Shown: positions 41,181-52,619 of the stretch, in pieces
How positions within the stretch are numbered: position 1 is the stretch's first letter
Layout: each line of letters begins with the position of its first letter
NCBI RefSeq assembly: GCF_900113055.1
Contig: NZ_FONZ01000002.1
Span: forward strand, 372,001 to 436,000
DNA from: Flavimobilis marinus
Lineage (GTDB): Bacteria > Actinomycetota > Actinomycetes > Actinomycetales > Cellulomonadaceae
DNA: 64,000 nucleotides
Direction: 5' to 3'
Made by a program: the position numbers and the translations under genes
Notes under the pieces: model-generated
Databases searched by the model: none
Told to the model about the DNA's origin: nothing
The model's input: the letters and a program-made list of their open reading frames with translations, nothing else

Positions 41181-43301
41181 ATGACTGAGAACACCCCCAC
41201 CCCCACCGAGCGGGTCGCCCACGCCTACGTCCGCGACGTCGAGCTGCCCGGAGGCGGCGGCACGATGGCCCTCGTCACGATCGACAACGGCCTCGACCAC
41301 ACCAAGCCCACCACCCTCAGCCTCGCGGGTCTCGCCGAGATCCGCGCCGCGCTCGAGGGCGTCCAGCGCCGCGCCCAGGACGGCGAGATCTCGTCCGTCG
41401 GCGTCACGGGCAAGCCGTTCTGCCTCGCCGCCGGCGCGGACCTCACCGCCGCGGGCCGGATCGAGGGGGCCGACGCCGCCCACGAGCTGGGCCGCGCGGG
41501 CCACGCGACCTACCGGCTGCTCGCAGAGATGGGCGTGCCGACCTTCGCGTTCATCAACGGGCTCGCGCTCGGGGGCGGGCTGGAGCTCGCGCTCGCGTGC
41601 CACTACCGCACGATCGCGAGCGACGTCCCGGCCGTGGCCCTGCCCGAGACCTCCCTGGGGCTGGTCCCCGGCTGGGGCGGCACCTACCTGCTCCCCCGCC
41701 TCATCGGCCTGCCCCGCGCGCTCGACGTGATGCTGACGCGCCCGGCGGCCAACAAGCCGCTCAAGGCACGTGAGGCCGCCGAGCTCGGCATCGCCGACGT
41801 CCTGCTCGACGCCGCGGACTACCTCGAGCAGTCGCTCGCGTGGGCCGGGGCCGTCGTGCGTGGCGAGCTCGTCGTCGAGCGCCCGGACCTCGGCTCCCGC
41901 GAGGAGTGGGACGCCACCCTCGCTGCGGCCCGCGCGCGGCTCGACGCCGTCGTGCACGGCGCCCGGCAGGCGCCGTACGCCCTGCTCGACCTGCTCGACG
42001 GGTTCTACGACGCCGACCGCGACACCGCCTTCGCCGCCGAGGACGAGACCCTCGCGCAGCTCATCATGAGCGACCAGCTCCGGGCGAGCCTGTACGCCTT
42101 CGGCACGGTGAACAAGGGCAAGAAGCCCACCGGCGCCCCGGACCCGAAGCTCGCCCGGCCGGTCACCGCCGTCGGGATCGTCGGCGCCGGGCTGATGGCG
42201 GCGCAGCTCGCGTTCCTGTTCGCCCAGCGGCTCGGGGTGCCGGTGATCATGCGCGACCTCGACGCCGATCGCGTCGCCAAGGGCCTGGACTACGTCCGCG
42301 GCACGGTCGACAAGCTCACCAGCACCGGCCGCATGAGCGCCGACGCCGGGGCACGCATCCTGTCCTCCGTGCACGGGACGACCGACATCGCCGACTTCGC
42401 GCGGTGCGACTTCGTGATCGAGGCTGTCACCGAGATCCTCGACCTGAAGAAGAGGGTGTTCGCCGAGCTCGAGGGCATCGTGTCCCCCGAGACGATCCTG
42501 GCCACGAACACCTCGGCGCTGTCCGTCACCGCGATGTCGGCGGACCTCGCGCACCCCGAGCGCGTGGTGGGGCTGCACTTCTTCAACCCCGTCGCGCAGA
42601 TGCCGCTGGTGGAGATCATCAACACCGTGCACACGTCGGTGGAGACCCTCGCCACGGCGTTCGCGGTCGGGAAGAAGCTGCGCAAGACCTCGGTGCTGGT
42701 GGCGGACCGTCCCGGCTTCGTGGTCAACCGCCTGCTCGTCCTGCTGCTCGGCGAGATCGTCCGCGCGGTCGAGGCCGGCACCCCGGTCGAGGTCGCGGAC
42801 CGCGCGCTGCGTCCGCTCGCGCTGCCCATGGGTCCGTTCGCCCTGTTCGACCTCGTGGGTCCGGCGGTCGGCCTGCACGTGCTGACGTCGCTGCGCGCGG
42901 AGCTCGGGGACCGGTTCGCCCAGTCTCCGGGTCTCGAGAAGATCGTGGCCGAGGGCACCCGGGTGGTCGCACCGACCACCAAGGGAGTCCCCGCGGAGGT
43001 CGACCCCGCGATCCAGGGGGCGTTCGGCGAGGCCGGCGGCCCGACGGCGCTCGACGAGGCCGGCGTGCTCGACGCCGTGCTGACCGCGCTCACCGTCGAG
43101 ATCGGGCACATGCTCGACGAGGGCGTCGTCGCGGGCCCGACCGAGATCGACCTGTGCATGATCCTCGGCGCGGGCTGGCCGTTCTCGAACGGTGGCATCA
43201 CGCCGTTCTTGGACCGCACGGGCTACTCCGAGCGCGTGCTCGGGCGGCGGCTGCTGCCCGACGGCGTCGCCAACGTCCCGGCAGGCGCGCGGCGCGCCTG
43301 A
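41181..43301 (+). CDS. fadB: fatty-acid oxidation multifunctional protein (enoyl-CoA hydratase / 3-hydroxyacyl-CoA dehydrogenase)
   Basis: 706 residues. The N-terminal crotonase domain (about 20-240) has the oxyanion-hole segments KPFCLAAGADLTAAGR and FINGLALGGGLELALACHY with GLVPGWGGTYLLPRL. Glu residues equivalent to the catalytic pair are at SLGL..GWGG and LPETSLG. The NAD-binding domain starts at about 327 (VTAVGIVGAGLMAAQLAFLFAQ), with HFFNPVAQMPLVEII and ADRPGFVVNRLL leading into the C-terminal dehydrogenase domains. It converts enoyl-CoA to 3-ketoacyl-CoA for FadA. ATG 41181 follows GAAGGGGAACG. It ends at a long bidirectional hairpin. Confidence 0.92.
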   Translation: MTENTPTPTERVAHAYVRDVELPGGGGTMALVTIDNGLDHTKPTTLSLAGLAEIRAALEGVQRRAQDGEISSVGVTGKPFCLAAGADLTAAGRIEGADAAHELGRAGHATYRLLAEMGVPTFAFINGLALGGGLELALACHYRTIASDVPAVALPETSLGLVPGWGGTYLLPRLIGLPRALDVMLTRPAANKPLKAREAAELGIADVLLDAADYLEQSLAWAGAVVRGELVVERPDLGSREEWDATLAAARARLDAVVHGARQAPYALLDLLDGFYDADRDTAFAAEDETLAQLIMSDQLRASLYAFGTVNKGKKPTGAPDPKLARPVTAVGIVGAGLMAAQLAFLFAQRLGVPVIMRDLDADRVAKGLDYVRGTVDKLTSTGRMSADAGARILSSVHGTTDIADFARCDFVIEAVTEILDLKKRVFAELEGIVSPETILATNTSALSVTAMSADLAHPERVVGLHFFNPVAQMPLVEIINTVHTSVETLATAFAVGKKLRKTSVLVADRPGFVVNRLLVLLLGEIVRAVEAGTPVEVADRALRPLALPMGPFALFDLVGPAVGLHVLTSLRAELGDRFAQSPGLEKIVAEGTRVVAPTTKGVPAEVDPAIQGAFGEAGGPTALDEAGVLDAVLTALTVEIGHMLDEGVVAGPTEIDLCMILGAGWPFSNGGITPFLDRTGYSERVLGRRLLPDGVANVPAGARRA

Positions 43302-43306
43302 CATCG

Positions 43307-43359
43307 TGATGACCGTGGCCCCCGTCGCCCTTCGAGGGCGGCGGGGGCCACGGTCATCA
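43307..43359. terminator. bidirectional terminator between fadB and pflA
   Basis: A long stem: the outer 18 bp TGATGACCGTGGCCCCCG pair perfectly with CGGGGGCCACGGTCATCA, an inner CGCCC/GGGCG continues it, and the loop is about TTCGA. It begins 5 bases after the fadB stop and ends 17 bases before the pflA stop, so it can end both convergent transcripts. Confidence 0.8.
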
Positions 43360-43376
43360 GGTCGGCGTCCGCGGCG

Positions 43377-44318
43377 TCAGTAGACGGTGAGCCCGCGGCG
43401 GCGGAACTGGTTCCGCACCCGCTCGGTCTCCTCGTTGGTCGGCGGCTCCGTGTCCTCGAGCTCGTAGCGCATCCCGAGGTTCTCCCACTTGTCGCGCCCC
43501 ATCTGGTGGAACGGGAGCACCTCGACGCGGGTCACGCTCGACAGCGACGCCGCGTACTCGGCGACCCGCTCGACGTTCTCGACGTCGTCGGTGAGGCCGG
43601 GGACGAGCACGAACCGGATCCAGGTCTCGATGCCCTTGTCGGACAACCGCCGGCCGAAGTCCAGGGTCGGCTGCAGGCGCTGGCCCGTGACGCGCCGGTA
43701 GGTCTCCTCGTCGCCCGACTTCACGTCCAGGAGCACGAGGTCGATGTCGTCGAGCATCTCGTCGGTGCACGCGGCACCGAGGAAGCCGGAGGTGTCGATC
43801 GTCGTGTGGATCCCGGCGGCCTTGGCGCCCGCGAGGATCGTGGCGGCGAACGCCGGCTGCATGAGCACCTCACCGCCGGAGATGGTCAGGCCACCTCCCG
43901 TGGCGTCGAAGATCGGCTTGTAGCGCAGGATCCGACGCAACAGCTCCTCGGAGGCGACCGTCTCGCCGTCCTTCATCTTCATGGTGTCGGGGTTGTGGCA
44001 GTACAGGCACCGCAGCGGGCACCCGGCGAAGAACACGGTCATCCGGGTCCCGGGCCCGTCGACGGCCGTGACGAGCTCCCAGGAGTGGATGGCGCCGAGC
44101 TGGCCGGCACGCATCTGCTCGAACTTCTCGCCCCGGTCCAGGGCTGTGATCTCCAGCCCTTCGGTCCCTGCCGCAGCCCGACGGTTCGCCGGTCCCTGCG
44201 TGGGGGCGGCCGGCGCGGCGGCGACCTCGTCCGCCGTCAGCGGTGTGACCGCGACGACCGGCAGGACGCACGAGCCCGCGGTGCGGGGGGTGACGGGCGG
44301 GACAGCCGTGGTGGTCAT
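43377..44318 (-). CDS. pflA: pyruvate formate-lyase activating enzyme
   Basis: 313 residues, a radical-SAM enzyme. The [4Fe-4S] Cys are C100, C104 and C107 in FFAGCPLRCLYCHNP. IHSWELVTAVDGPGTRM precedes it, and GGGLTISGGEVLMQP and DTSGFLG follow, all typical of PflA. It installs the glycyl radical on PflB with SAM and reduced flavodoxin or ferredoxin. It has about 70 N-terminal residues (Thr/Ala/Pro-rich, two Cys-free stretches) not found in the 246-residue E. coli enzyme. AGGAGA precedes the ATG. It lies downstream of pflB, 47 bases away on the same strand. Confidence 0.93.
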   Translation of the reverse strand: MTTTAVPPVTPRTAGSCVLPVVAVTPLTADEVAAAPAAPTQGPANRRAAAGTEGLEITALDRGEKFEQMRAGQLGAIHSWELVTAVDGPGTRMTVFFAGCPLRCLYCHNPDTMKMKDGETVASEELLRRILRYKPIFDATGGGLTISGGEVLMQPAFAATILAGAKAAGIHTTIDTSGFLGAACTDEMLDDIDLVLLDVKSGDEETYRRVTGQRLQPTLDFGRRLSDKGIETWIRFVLVPGLTDDVENVERVAEYAASLSSVTRVEVLPFHQMGRDKWENLGMRYELEDTEPPTNEETERVRNQFRRRGLTVY

Positions 44319-44365
44319 CGTCGTCTCCTTCTCTCGTGCGTCCTGGTCGGTCGGTGCGGGGTGGC

Positions 44366-46648
44366 TCAGATCGAGCCGTGGAACGTGCGGTTCAGCACGT
44401 CCAGCTGCTGCTCGCGGGTGAGCCGCACGAAGTTCACGGCGTAGCCCGAGACGCGGATGGTGAGCTGCGGGTAGTTCTCCGGGTTCTCCATCGCGTCCAG
44501 CAGGGTGTCCCGGTTGAGGACGTTGATGTTCAGGTGGTAGCCGTCGGCCTTGTTCACGGCGTCCATGAGCCCGACGAGGTTCTTGACCTGCTCCTCCTTG
44601 GTGCGGCCGAGCCCCGAGGGGACGGTCGTGTTCGTCAGCGAGATGCCGTCGAGGGCCTCGTCGTACGGCAGCTTGGCGACCGACAGCGCAGAAGCCAGCA
44701 TGCCGTGCGTGTCGCGGCCGTTCATCGGGTTCGCACCCGGGGCGAACGGCTCACCGGCGCGGCGACCGTCCGGCGTGTTGCCCGTGGCCTTGCCGTACAC
44801 GACGTTCGACGTGATCGTCAGCACGGACTGCGTGTGCAGCGCGTTGCGGTACGTCGGCTGCTGCTTGATCTTGCGCATGAACGCCTCGACCAGCTCGACC
44901 GCGATCGCGTCGACGCGGTCGTCGTCGTTGCCGAACATCGGGAAGCTGCCCTCGACCTCGTAGTCGACCGCGAGGCCCGTCTCGTCGAGCACCGGCACGA
45001 CCTTGGCGAACTTGATCGCCGCGAGCGAGTCGGCCGCGACCGAGAGCCCGGCGATGCCGCACGCGAGCGTCCGCAGGATCGTGCGGTCGTGGAGAGCCAT
45101 CTCGATGCGCTCGTACGCGTACTTGTCGTGCATGTAGTGGATGCAGTTGAGCGCGTCCACGTACGTCTCGGCGAGCCAGTCCATCTCGAGGTCGAACGCG
45201 GCACGCACCTCGTCGTAGTCGAGCGGGACGCCGGCGCGGGCGATCGAGGGGCGAGCCGGAGAGATCTGCTTGCCGCTGACCTCGTCGCGGCCGCCGTTGA
45301 TCCCGTACAGCAGGGCCTTGGCCAGGTTGACGCGGGCGCCGAAGAACTGCATCTGCTTGCCCACGCGCATCGGGGACACGCAGCAGGCGATCGCGGCGTC
45401 GTCGCCCCAGTGCGGGCGGATGAGCTCGTCGGACTCGTACTGGATCGCCGAGGTGTCGATCGAGACCTGGGCGCAGAAGTCCTTGAAGCCGCGCGGGAGC
45501 CGGTCGGACCAGAACACGGTCAGGTTGGGCTCGGGGGCCGGGCCCAGGTTGTAGAGCGTCTGGAGGTAGCGGAACGAGGTCCGCGTGACGAGCGGGCGGC
45601 CGTCCTCGCCCATGCCGGCGATGGTCTCGGTAACCCAGGTCGGGTCGCCGGAGAACAGCTGGTCGTACTCGGGGGTCCGCAGGAACCGGACGATCCGCAG
45701 CTTGATCACGAAGTCGTCGATGATCTCCTGCGCCTGCTCCTCGGTGAGGACGCCGGCCGCGATGTCGCGCTGCAGGAAGATGTCGAGGAAGGTCGAGGTG
45801 CGGCCGAGCGACATGGCCGCACCGTTCTGCTCCTTGACCGCGGCGAGGTAGGCGAAGTACAGCCACTGCACGGCCTCGCGGCCGTTGGTCGCGGGACCGG
45901 AGATGTCGTAGCCGTAGGAGGCCGCCATGGCCTTGAGCTCCTTGAGCGCGCGCACCTGCTCCGCGTTCTCCTCGCGCTCCCGGATGACGTCCTCGGTGGA
46001 GCGCTCCATGTCCATCTCGGCGCGCTCGAGCTTCTTGCCCTCGATCAGGGCGTCGACGCCGTAGAGGGCGACGCGGCGGTAGTCACCGATGATCCGGCCG
46101 CGGCCGTACGCGTCGGGCAGGCCCGTGACGATGTGGCTCGAGCGGGCGGCGCGGACGTTGGGCGGGTAGACGTCGAAGACGCCGTCGTTGTGGGTCTTGC
46201 GGTACTTGGTGAAGATCTCCTTGAGGGTCTCGTCCACCTCGTAGCCGTACGTCTTCAGCGACGTCTCGACCATGCGCCAGCCGCCGAACGGCATGATCGC
46301 GCGCTTCAGCGGCGCGTCGGTCTGCAGGCCGACGATGACCTCGTTGCCCTCGTCGATGTAGCCGGGGGCGTGCGCGGTGATGCTCGAGGGGGTGGTCGCG
46401 TCGACGTCGTAGACGCCCTTCTCGCGCTCCTCGGGGAACATCTCCGACAGCTTCGCCCACACGGACGTCGTGCGCTCCGTCGGGCCCACCAGGAAGCTGG
46501 CGTCGCCCTCGTACGGGGTGTAGTTGCGCTGGACGAAGTCCCGGACGTCGATGGCGTCGCGCCACGGGCCGTCGTTGAAACCCTGCCATGCGGGGACGTC
46601 GGCGTGGTCCTGGGTGCCCGCGACGTCGTCGTGCGAAACCGTGGTCAT
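44366..46648 (-). CDS. pflB: formate C-acetyltransferase (pyruvate formate-lyase)
   Basis: 760 residues, full length. Active-site Cys422-Cys423 in [12 protein letters not shown], and the glycyl-radical loop RVSGYAV with Gly735 near the C-terminus. It converts pyruvate and CoA to acetyl-CoA and formate under anoxia. GAGGAGG is placed 5 bases before the ATG. Upstream (46661-46682) are short inverted repeats, possibly a CRP/FNR-like site. With pflA downstream it forms an operon. A PFL in this setting argues for a facultatively anaerobic, mixed-acid-fermenting actinobacterium. Confidence 0.96.
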   Translation of the reverse strand: MTTVSHDDVAGTQDHADVPAWQGFNDGPWRDAIDVRDFVQRNYTPYEGDASFLVGPTERTTSVWAKLSEMFPEEREKGVYDVDATTPSSITAHAPGYIDEGNEVIVGLQTDAPLKRAIMPFGGWRMVETSLKTYGYEVDETLKEIFTKYRKTHNDGVFDVYPPNVRAARSSHIVTGLPDAYGRGRIIGDYRRVALYGVDALIEGKKLERAEMDMERSTEDVIREREENAEQVRALKELKAMAASYGYDISGPATNGREAVQWLYFAYLAAVKEQNGAAMSLGRTSTFLDIFLQRDIAAGVLTEEQAQEIIDDFVIKLRIVRFLRTPEYDQLFSGDPTWVTETIAGMGEDGRPLVTRTSFRYLQTLYNLGPAPEPNLTVFWSDRLPRGFKDFCAQVSIDTSAIQYESDELIRPHWGDDAAIACCVSPMRVGKQMQFFGARVNLAKALLYGINGGRDEVSGKQISPARPSIARAGVPLDYDEVRAAFDLEMDWLAETYVDALNCIHYMHDKYAYERIEMALHDRTILRTLACGIAGLSVAADSLAAIKFAKVVPVLDETGLAVDYEVEGSFPMFGNDDDRVDAIAVELVEAFMRKIKQQPTYRNALHTQSVLTITSNVVYGKATGNTPDGRRAGEPFAPGANPMNGRDTHGMLASALSVAKLPYDEALDGISLTNTTVPSGLGRTKEEQVKNLVGLMDAVNKADGYHLNINVLNRDTLLDAMENPENYPQLTIRVSGYAVNFVRLTREQQLDVLNRTFHGSI

Positions 46649-46668
46649 CGTGTCCTCCTCGAAGAATC

Positions 46669-46682
46669 TTGCGTATCTTCAA
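46669..46682 (-). promoter_or_regulatory. possible CRP/FNR-like site upstream of pflB
   Basis: Minus strand TTGAAGATACGCAA, i.e. TTGAA-N4-CGCAA, resembles the FNR consensus TTGAT-N4-ATCAA imperfectly. It overlaps a second inverted repeat GAAGA...TCTTC (46661-46680). It is 21 bases upstream of the pflB ATG. An oxygen-responsive regulator is plausible but unproven. Confidence 0.3.
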
Positions 46683-46751
46683 CGTAGGGCGGCAATGATG
46701 GGATGTATTGGGACCTTGGACCCCGCGCAGACTCAGGGCCTGTCGCGCGCG

Positions 46752-48662
46752 TCACAGCCGGGCGGTGCGGTCCGCCTCGTCGGAGGACGGCAGCGCGGAG
46801 TCTGCGAGCACCGCGGCGGCGACGTCCGCCGGGCGCAGGCCGCTCGCCTCGACGACCTGGTCGCGCGACGCATGGTCGAGGAACACCGCCGGGATGCCGA
46901 ACTGCCGGACCGGCGCCCGGTGCCCGGCCCGCGCCGCGGTCTCCGCCAGCAGCGCGCCGACGCCGCCCGCCACGATGCCGTCCTCGATCGTGACGACGAG
47001 GTCGCGGTCGGCGCACAGGTCGACGAGCCCGCCGGGCGTCGGGACCACCCAGGTGGGCGAGACGACCTCGACGTCGATCCCGCCGTCCGCGAGCAGGGAC
47101 CCGACCTCGACCGCGGTGGCGGCCATCGCGCCGACGCCGACGACGAGGACGCGCGCTCCGGCGCTGCCCTGGCTCCGGGTCAGCACGTCCACGCCCCCGA
47201 CCGTCTCGAGCGCAGGCAGCTCCGGACCGAGGGGCCCCTTGGGGTAGCGCACGACCGTCGGTGCGTCGTCGACCGCGACGGCCTCGCGCAGCGCCCGGCG
47301 CATGGTCGGCTCGTCCCGGGGCGCGGCTAGGCGCAGCCCGGGCACGATCCGCATCAACGCCATGTCCCACATGCCGTTGTGGCTCGCGCCGTCGTCACCG
47401 GTGATGCCGGCCCGGTCCAGCACGAACGTCACGCCCGCGCGGTGCAGCGCGATGTCCATGAGGACCTGGTCGAACGCGCGGTTGAGGAACGTCGCGTACA
47501 GCGCGACCACCGGGTGCAGACCGGCGAAGGCCATGCCAGCGGCGCTCGTGGCCGCGTGCTGCTCCGCGATGCCGACGTCGAACGTCCGCTCCGGGAACCG
47601 CGCGGCGAACGGCGCGAGCCCGACCGGCGCGAGCATCGCGGCCGTGATCGCCACGACGTCCGTGCGTTCCTCACCGATCTTGACGATCTCGTCCGCGAAC
47701 ACCTTGGTCCAGCCGAACCGCGACGGCGCGACGGGCAGCCCGGTCTCCGGGTGGATCACGCCGACCGCGTGGAAGCGGTCCGCGACGTCCTGCTCGGCCG
47801 GGGAGTACCCGCGGCCCTTCTCGGTGATCACGTGCACGAGGACGGGGCCGCCGAACGCCTTCGCGCGCGACAGTGCGCGGTCGAGCGCCTCGCCGTCGTG
47901 GCCGTCGACGGGGCCCACGTACTTCAGCCCGAGGTCCTCGAACATCCCCTGCGGGGCGACGACGTCCTTGATGCCCTTCTTCAGGCCGTGCAGGGCGTCG
48001 TACGCGAGCCGGCCCGGGGGGCCCGAGCGGCGCAGCGTCCGCCGACCCCAGTCGAGGAACTGCTCGTAGCCGCGCGTCGTCCGCAGGGTGTCGAGATGGT
48101 GGGCCAGCCCGCCGATCGTGGGCGCGTAGGACCGGCCGTTGTCGTTGACGATCACGACGAGCCGCTGGTCCTGGCTGGCGGTGATGTTGTTGATGGCCTC
48201 CCAGGCCATGCCGCCCGTGAGCGCGCCGTCGCCGATTACGGCGACCACGTGCCGGTCCCGGTGCCCCTTGAGCATGTTCGCCTTGGCGATCCCGTCGGCC
48301 CAGCTGAGGGCCGTCGACGCGTGCGAGTTCTCCACGATGTCGTGCTCGGACTCCGCGCGGCTGGGATAGCCCGACAGCCCCTCGCGCCGTCGCAGGGCCG
48401 CGAAGTCCTGGCGGCCCGTGAGGAGCTTGTGCACGTAGGACTGGTGCCCGGTGTCGAAGATGAAGGAGTCCCGCGGGGACTCGAACACGCGGTGAATGGC
48501 GATCGTCAGCTCGACGACGCCGAGGTTGGGCCCGAGGTGTCCGCCCGTCTGGGACACCGCCTGGACCAGGAAGGAGCGGACCTCAGCCGCGAGCTCCTCC
48601 ACCTGCGCCGTGGTGAGCCGGCGGAGGTCCGCCGGCGTGCTGATCCGATCGAGCAGTCCCAT
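46752..48662 (-). CDS. dxs: 1-deoxy-D-xylulose-5-phosphate synthase
   Basis: 636 residues. It condenses pyruvate and glyceraldehyde-3-phosphate in the MEP isoprenoid pathway. It opens with [16 protein letters not shown], the usual Dxs start. TPP-binding segments are [15 protein letters not shown] and [20 protein letters not shown], then [18 protein letters not shown] (with catalytic Glu/His) and [26 protein letters not shown] 48662 with GAGGA 5 bases upstream is preferred to an in-frame ATG at 48704. It lies upstream of pflB on the same strand; the roughly 100-base gap contains no obvious terminator. Confidence 0.95.
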   Translation of the reverse strand: MGLLDRISTPADLRRLTTAQVEELAAEVRSFLVQAVSQTGGHLGPNLGVVELTIAIHRVFESPRDSFIFDTGHQSYVHKLLTGRQDFAALRRREGLSGYPSRAESEHDIVENSHASTALSWADGIAKANMLKGHRDRHVVAVIGDGALTGGMAWEAINNITASQDQRLVVIVNDNGRSYAPTIGGLAHHLDTLRTTRGYEQFLDWGRRTLRRSGPPGRLAYDALHGLKKGIKDVVAPQGMFEDLGLKYVGPVDGHDGEALDRALSRAKAFGGPVLVHVITEKGRGYSPAEQDVADRFHAVGVIHPETGLPVAPSRFGWTKVFADEIVKIGEERTDVVAITAAMLAPVGLAPFAARFPERTFDVGIAEQHAATSAAGMAFAGLHPVVALYATFLNRAFDQVLMDIALHRAGVTFVLDRAGITGDDGASHNGMWDMALMRIVPGLRLAAPRDEPTMRRALREAVAVDDAPTVVRYPKGPLGPELPALETVGGVDVLTRSQGSAGARVLVVGVGAMAATAVEVGSLLADGGIDVEVVSPTWVVPTPGGLVDLCADRDLVVTIEDGIVAGGVGALLAETAARAGHRAPVRQFGIPAVFLDHASRDQVVEASGLRPADVAAAVLADSALPSSDEADRTARL

Positions 48663-48755
48663 GTGGTCCTCGTGCTCCCAGCTGCTGAGGTCGTGGCCGG
48701 GCACCCAGACGCACCCGGTAGCCGTTCACTCTACGCGCGCGGGTCCGTGCGGACG

Positions 48756-49016
48756 TCAGTGACCGCCCGACACGATCCAGGCGATACCCGCGACGACGGC
48801 GATGCCCACGACGGCGAAGCAGGCGGCCGCCGCCAGGGTCATGGCCGGGGAGCGCTCGACGCGGACGCCGGCGGGGTCGCCGTCGGCGGCGGGCACCACG
48901 GTGCCCGCGGATAGGGCGCGCAGGCCGAGCGCGAAGACGGCGGGCAGGCCGGCCCCGAGCGCGAGCCCGACGACGATCACCTTCACGAGCGAGACAGCGA
49001 CGTCGGCGAAGTTCAT
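48756..49016 (-). CDS. small two-helix membrane protein
   Basis: 86 residues with TM segments at about 8-36 (VSLVKVIVVGLALGAGLPAVFALGL) and 59-82 (TLAAAACFAVVGIAVVAGIAWIV), joined by a polar loop. No family recognised. AGGAG stands about 6 bases before the ATG. It lies 88 bases downstream of the phosphate transporter gene on the same strand, where small conserved membrane proteins often accompany pit in actinobacteria, so it may be an accessory subunit. Confidence 0.65.
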   Translation of the reverse strand: MNFADVAVSLVKVIVVGLALGAGLPAVFALGLRALSAGTVVPAADGDPAGVRVERSPAMTLAAAACFAVVGIAVVAGIAWIVSGGH

Positions 49017-49104
49017 GACAGCTCCTGGACGGGTCGGGCGGGCAGCAGAGGCGCAGGGGGTGCAGCGGGCACAGCGGGCACCGGGGTGCGGGAGGTGAGC
49101 GAGG

Positions 49105-50298
49105 TCACGGGGCGGCGACGAGCTCGTCGACGGCGCGGACGGTGGCGGGGACGGGGACCTCTGCCGGGTCCCACTCCTCGTTGACGTTGTCCGGGTTCAC
49201 GGGAGCCTTGCGCGAGTGCAGCCACATGGCCAGGCACGCGGCGACGAGCACGCCGAACACGACGATGATCCCGAGCGGCCCGCCGATCACGTGGGCGAGA
49301 GCCCAGCACGCCGCGCCGATCGCACCGGCGGCGGGGATGGTGGTGAGCCAGGCGACGCCCATGCGTCCAGCCACGCTCCAGCGCACGGTGGCGCCGCGGC
49401 GGCCCACCCCGGAGCCGAGGATCGAGCCGGTCGCGACGTGCGTCGTCGACAGCGGGAGGCCGAGGCTCGAGGACGTGAGGATGATCGCGGCAGACGACGT
49501 CTCCGCGGCCATGCCCTGCGGGGCGGAGATCTCGACGAGGCCCTTGCCGAGCGTGCGGATCACGCGCCAGCCGCCGAGGTAGGTACCCAGGCCGATCGCG
49601 ATCGCGCAGCTGGCCTTGACCCAGAACGGCATGCCGTCGTCGGGTGAGAGGGAGCCGTGGGCGACGAGCGCGAGGAAGATCACGCCCATGGTCTTCTGCG
49701 CGTCGTTGGTGCCGTGCGCGAGGGAGACGAGCGAGGCGGAACCGACCTGGCCCCACCGGAAGCCCTTCTCCTGGTAGCCCGCGGGGACGGACCGCGTGAT
49801 CCGGTAGATCACGAAGGTGCCCACGGCGGCCACGGCGCCGGCGACGACCGGGGCCAGGAGTGCCGGCAGCACGATCTTGGCGAGGACGCCGTCCCAGACC
49901 ACGCCGCCCATGCCGAGCGCCGCGATGGCAGCGCCGATCAGGCCGCCGAACAGCGCGTGCGACGAGCTCGAGGGCAGGCCGAGGAGCCACGTGAAGACGT
50001 TCCACAGGATGCCGCCGACGAGTCCGGCGAACACGACGGTCAGCAGCGCGCTGCCGTCCACGCCCTCGAGGTTCACGATGCCCTTGGCGACGGTCGCAGC
50101 GACCTCGACCGACAGGAACGCGCCGACGAGGTTCAGGACCGCGCTGAGCGCGACGGCGACCTTGGGCCGCAGGGCGCCCGTGGCGATCGATGTCGCCATC
50201 GCGTTGCCGGTGTCGTGAAAACCGTTGGTGAAGTCGAATGCGAGCGCGGTGATGACCACCAGCGCGAGGATCAGGATCTCGGCCACGCACACCATCAT
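49105..50298 (-). CDS. pit: low-affinity inorganic phosphate transporter (PiT family)
   Basis: About 397 residues. It has the paired PiT signatures: FDFTNGFHDTGNAMATSIATGAL near the N-terminus, and LAHGTNDAQKTMGVIFLAL in the second half. GLPSSSSHALFGGLIGA and GLPLSTTHVATGSILGSG are the duplicated SSSHA/STTH motifs. Ten to eleven TM segments; it is an H+ or Na+-coupled metal-phosphate symporter. The frame is open to ATG 50370, but the first 24 residues (Thr/Gly-rich) are not PiT-like, so I prefer ATG 50298 or 50295, or the GTG just after. The upstream region carries 11-base direct repeats like a PHO box. Confidence 0.88.
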   Translation of the reverse strand: MMVCVAEILILALVVITALAFDFTNGFHDTGNAMATSIATGALRPKVAVALSAVLNLVGAFLSVEVAATVAKGIVNLEGVDGSALLTVVFAGLVGGILWNVFTWLLGLPSSSSHALFGGLIGAAIAALGMGGVVWDGVLAKIVLPALLAPVVAGAVAAVGTFVIYRITRSVPAGYQEKGFRWGQVGSASLVSLAHGTNDAQKTMGVIFLALVAHGSLSPDDGMPFWVKASCAIAIGLGTYLGGWRVIRTLGKGLVEISAPQGMAAETSSAAIILTSSSLGLPLSTTHVATGSILGSGVGRRGATVRWSVAGRMGVAWLTTIPAAGAIGAACWALAHVIGGPLGIIVVFGVLVAACLAMWLHSRKAPVNPDNVNEEWDPAEVPVPATVRAVDELVAAP

Positions 50299-50369
50299 GG
50301 GGCTCGTCGTCGTCGTGTCCAGCAGGACCTCGGTCACACCGGCGGGGTTTCGCCCCCTCCCTGTGGACA

Positions 50370-51874
<1,505 letters not shown>

Positions 51875-51878
51875 GCTC

Positions 51879-52619
51879 GTGTCCTCCCTGACGGCCGCAC
51901 CCGTCCTGGTCCTGCAGCACGCGGAGTTCGAGCAGCCCGGGGTCATCGCACGGGCGCTCGAGCTCGCCGGCGTGCCGTGGGAGTCCCGGATCATCCTCGA
52001 CGATGTCGACCCCGAGCTGCCCGACGTCCGCGAGCTCAGCGGCCTCGTCGTGCTCGGTGGCGCGCCGGGCGCGCTCGACGACGCCGCGCACCCCGGGCTC
52101 GCCGCCGAGCGCCGGCTCCTCGCCGCTGCCGTCGACGCCGACCTCCCGACGCTCGGCGTGTGCCTCGGCATGCAGCTCCTCGCAGTCGCCCTGGGCGCGC
52201 AGTCCCTCCCGCAGCACGGCCAGGAGATCGGGTTCGCGCCGCTGAAGGTCCACGGCGACGGCATCCGCGACCGCCTGCTGTACCCGCTCGTCGTCGACGC
52301 CGGTGCCGACCCCGACGTGCTGCACTGGCACGACGACGCGGTCGACGCGCCGGCCGGGGCGACGGTGCTCGCGTCCACCGACGCCACCCCCGTGCAGGCG
52401 TTCCGCCTCGGCAGCGCGGTCGGGCTGCAGTTCCACCTCGAGCTCGACCCGCCGCTGCTCGCGGCGTGGCTCGCGCACCCCGAGGGCGGAGGCAGCCTGC
52501 CGCCGCAGACCGTGCGCGCGATCGCCTCCGACGGTGCGCGCCTCCTGCCCAGCCTCGCACCGCGCGCACAGATGGCGTTCGGGACCTTCGCCGCCGACGC
52601 CCGGGACCGCCGTGGCTGA
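51879..52619 (+). CDS. class I glutamine amidotransferase
   Basis: 246 residues. Nucleophile Cys in LGVCLGMQLLAV (about 93), and His-Glu in GLQFHLELDPP (about 184-187). GLVVLGGAPGALDD and LHWHDDAVDAPAG match the stand-alone GuaA-N-type amidotransferases. It releases ammonia from glutamine or hydrolyses a gamma-glutamyl compound; no partner synthetase adjoins. It follows guaB1 after 4 bases, so it belongs to the same operon and is perhaps linked to purine metabolism. The GTG start is coupled; the stop overlaps the Nudix gene. Confidence 0.8.
   Translation: MSSLTAAPVLVLQHAEFEQPGVIARALELAGVPWESRIILDDVDPELPDVRELSGLVVLGGAPGALDDAAHPGLAAERRLLAAAVDADLPTLGVCLGMQLLAVALGAQSLPQHGQEIGFAPLKVHGDGIRDRLLYPLVVDAGADPDVLHWHDDAVDAPAGATVLASTDATPVQAFRLGSAVGLQFHLELDPPLLAAWLAHPEGGGSLPPQTVRAIASDGARLLPSLAPRAQMAFGTFAADARDRRG

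Noticed and set aside
48663..48704. 14-residue N-terminal extension of Dxs
   Set aside because: The family start MGLLDRI with a GAGGA SD at the right distance lies at 48662.
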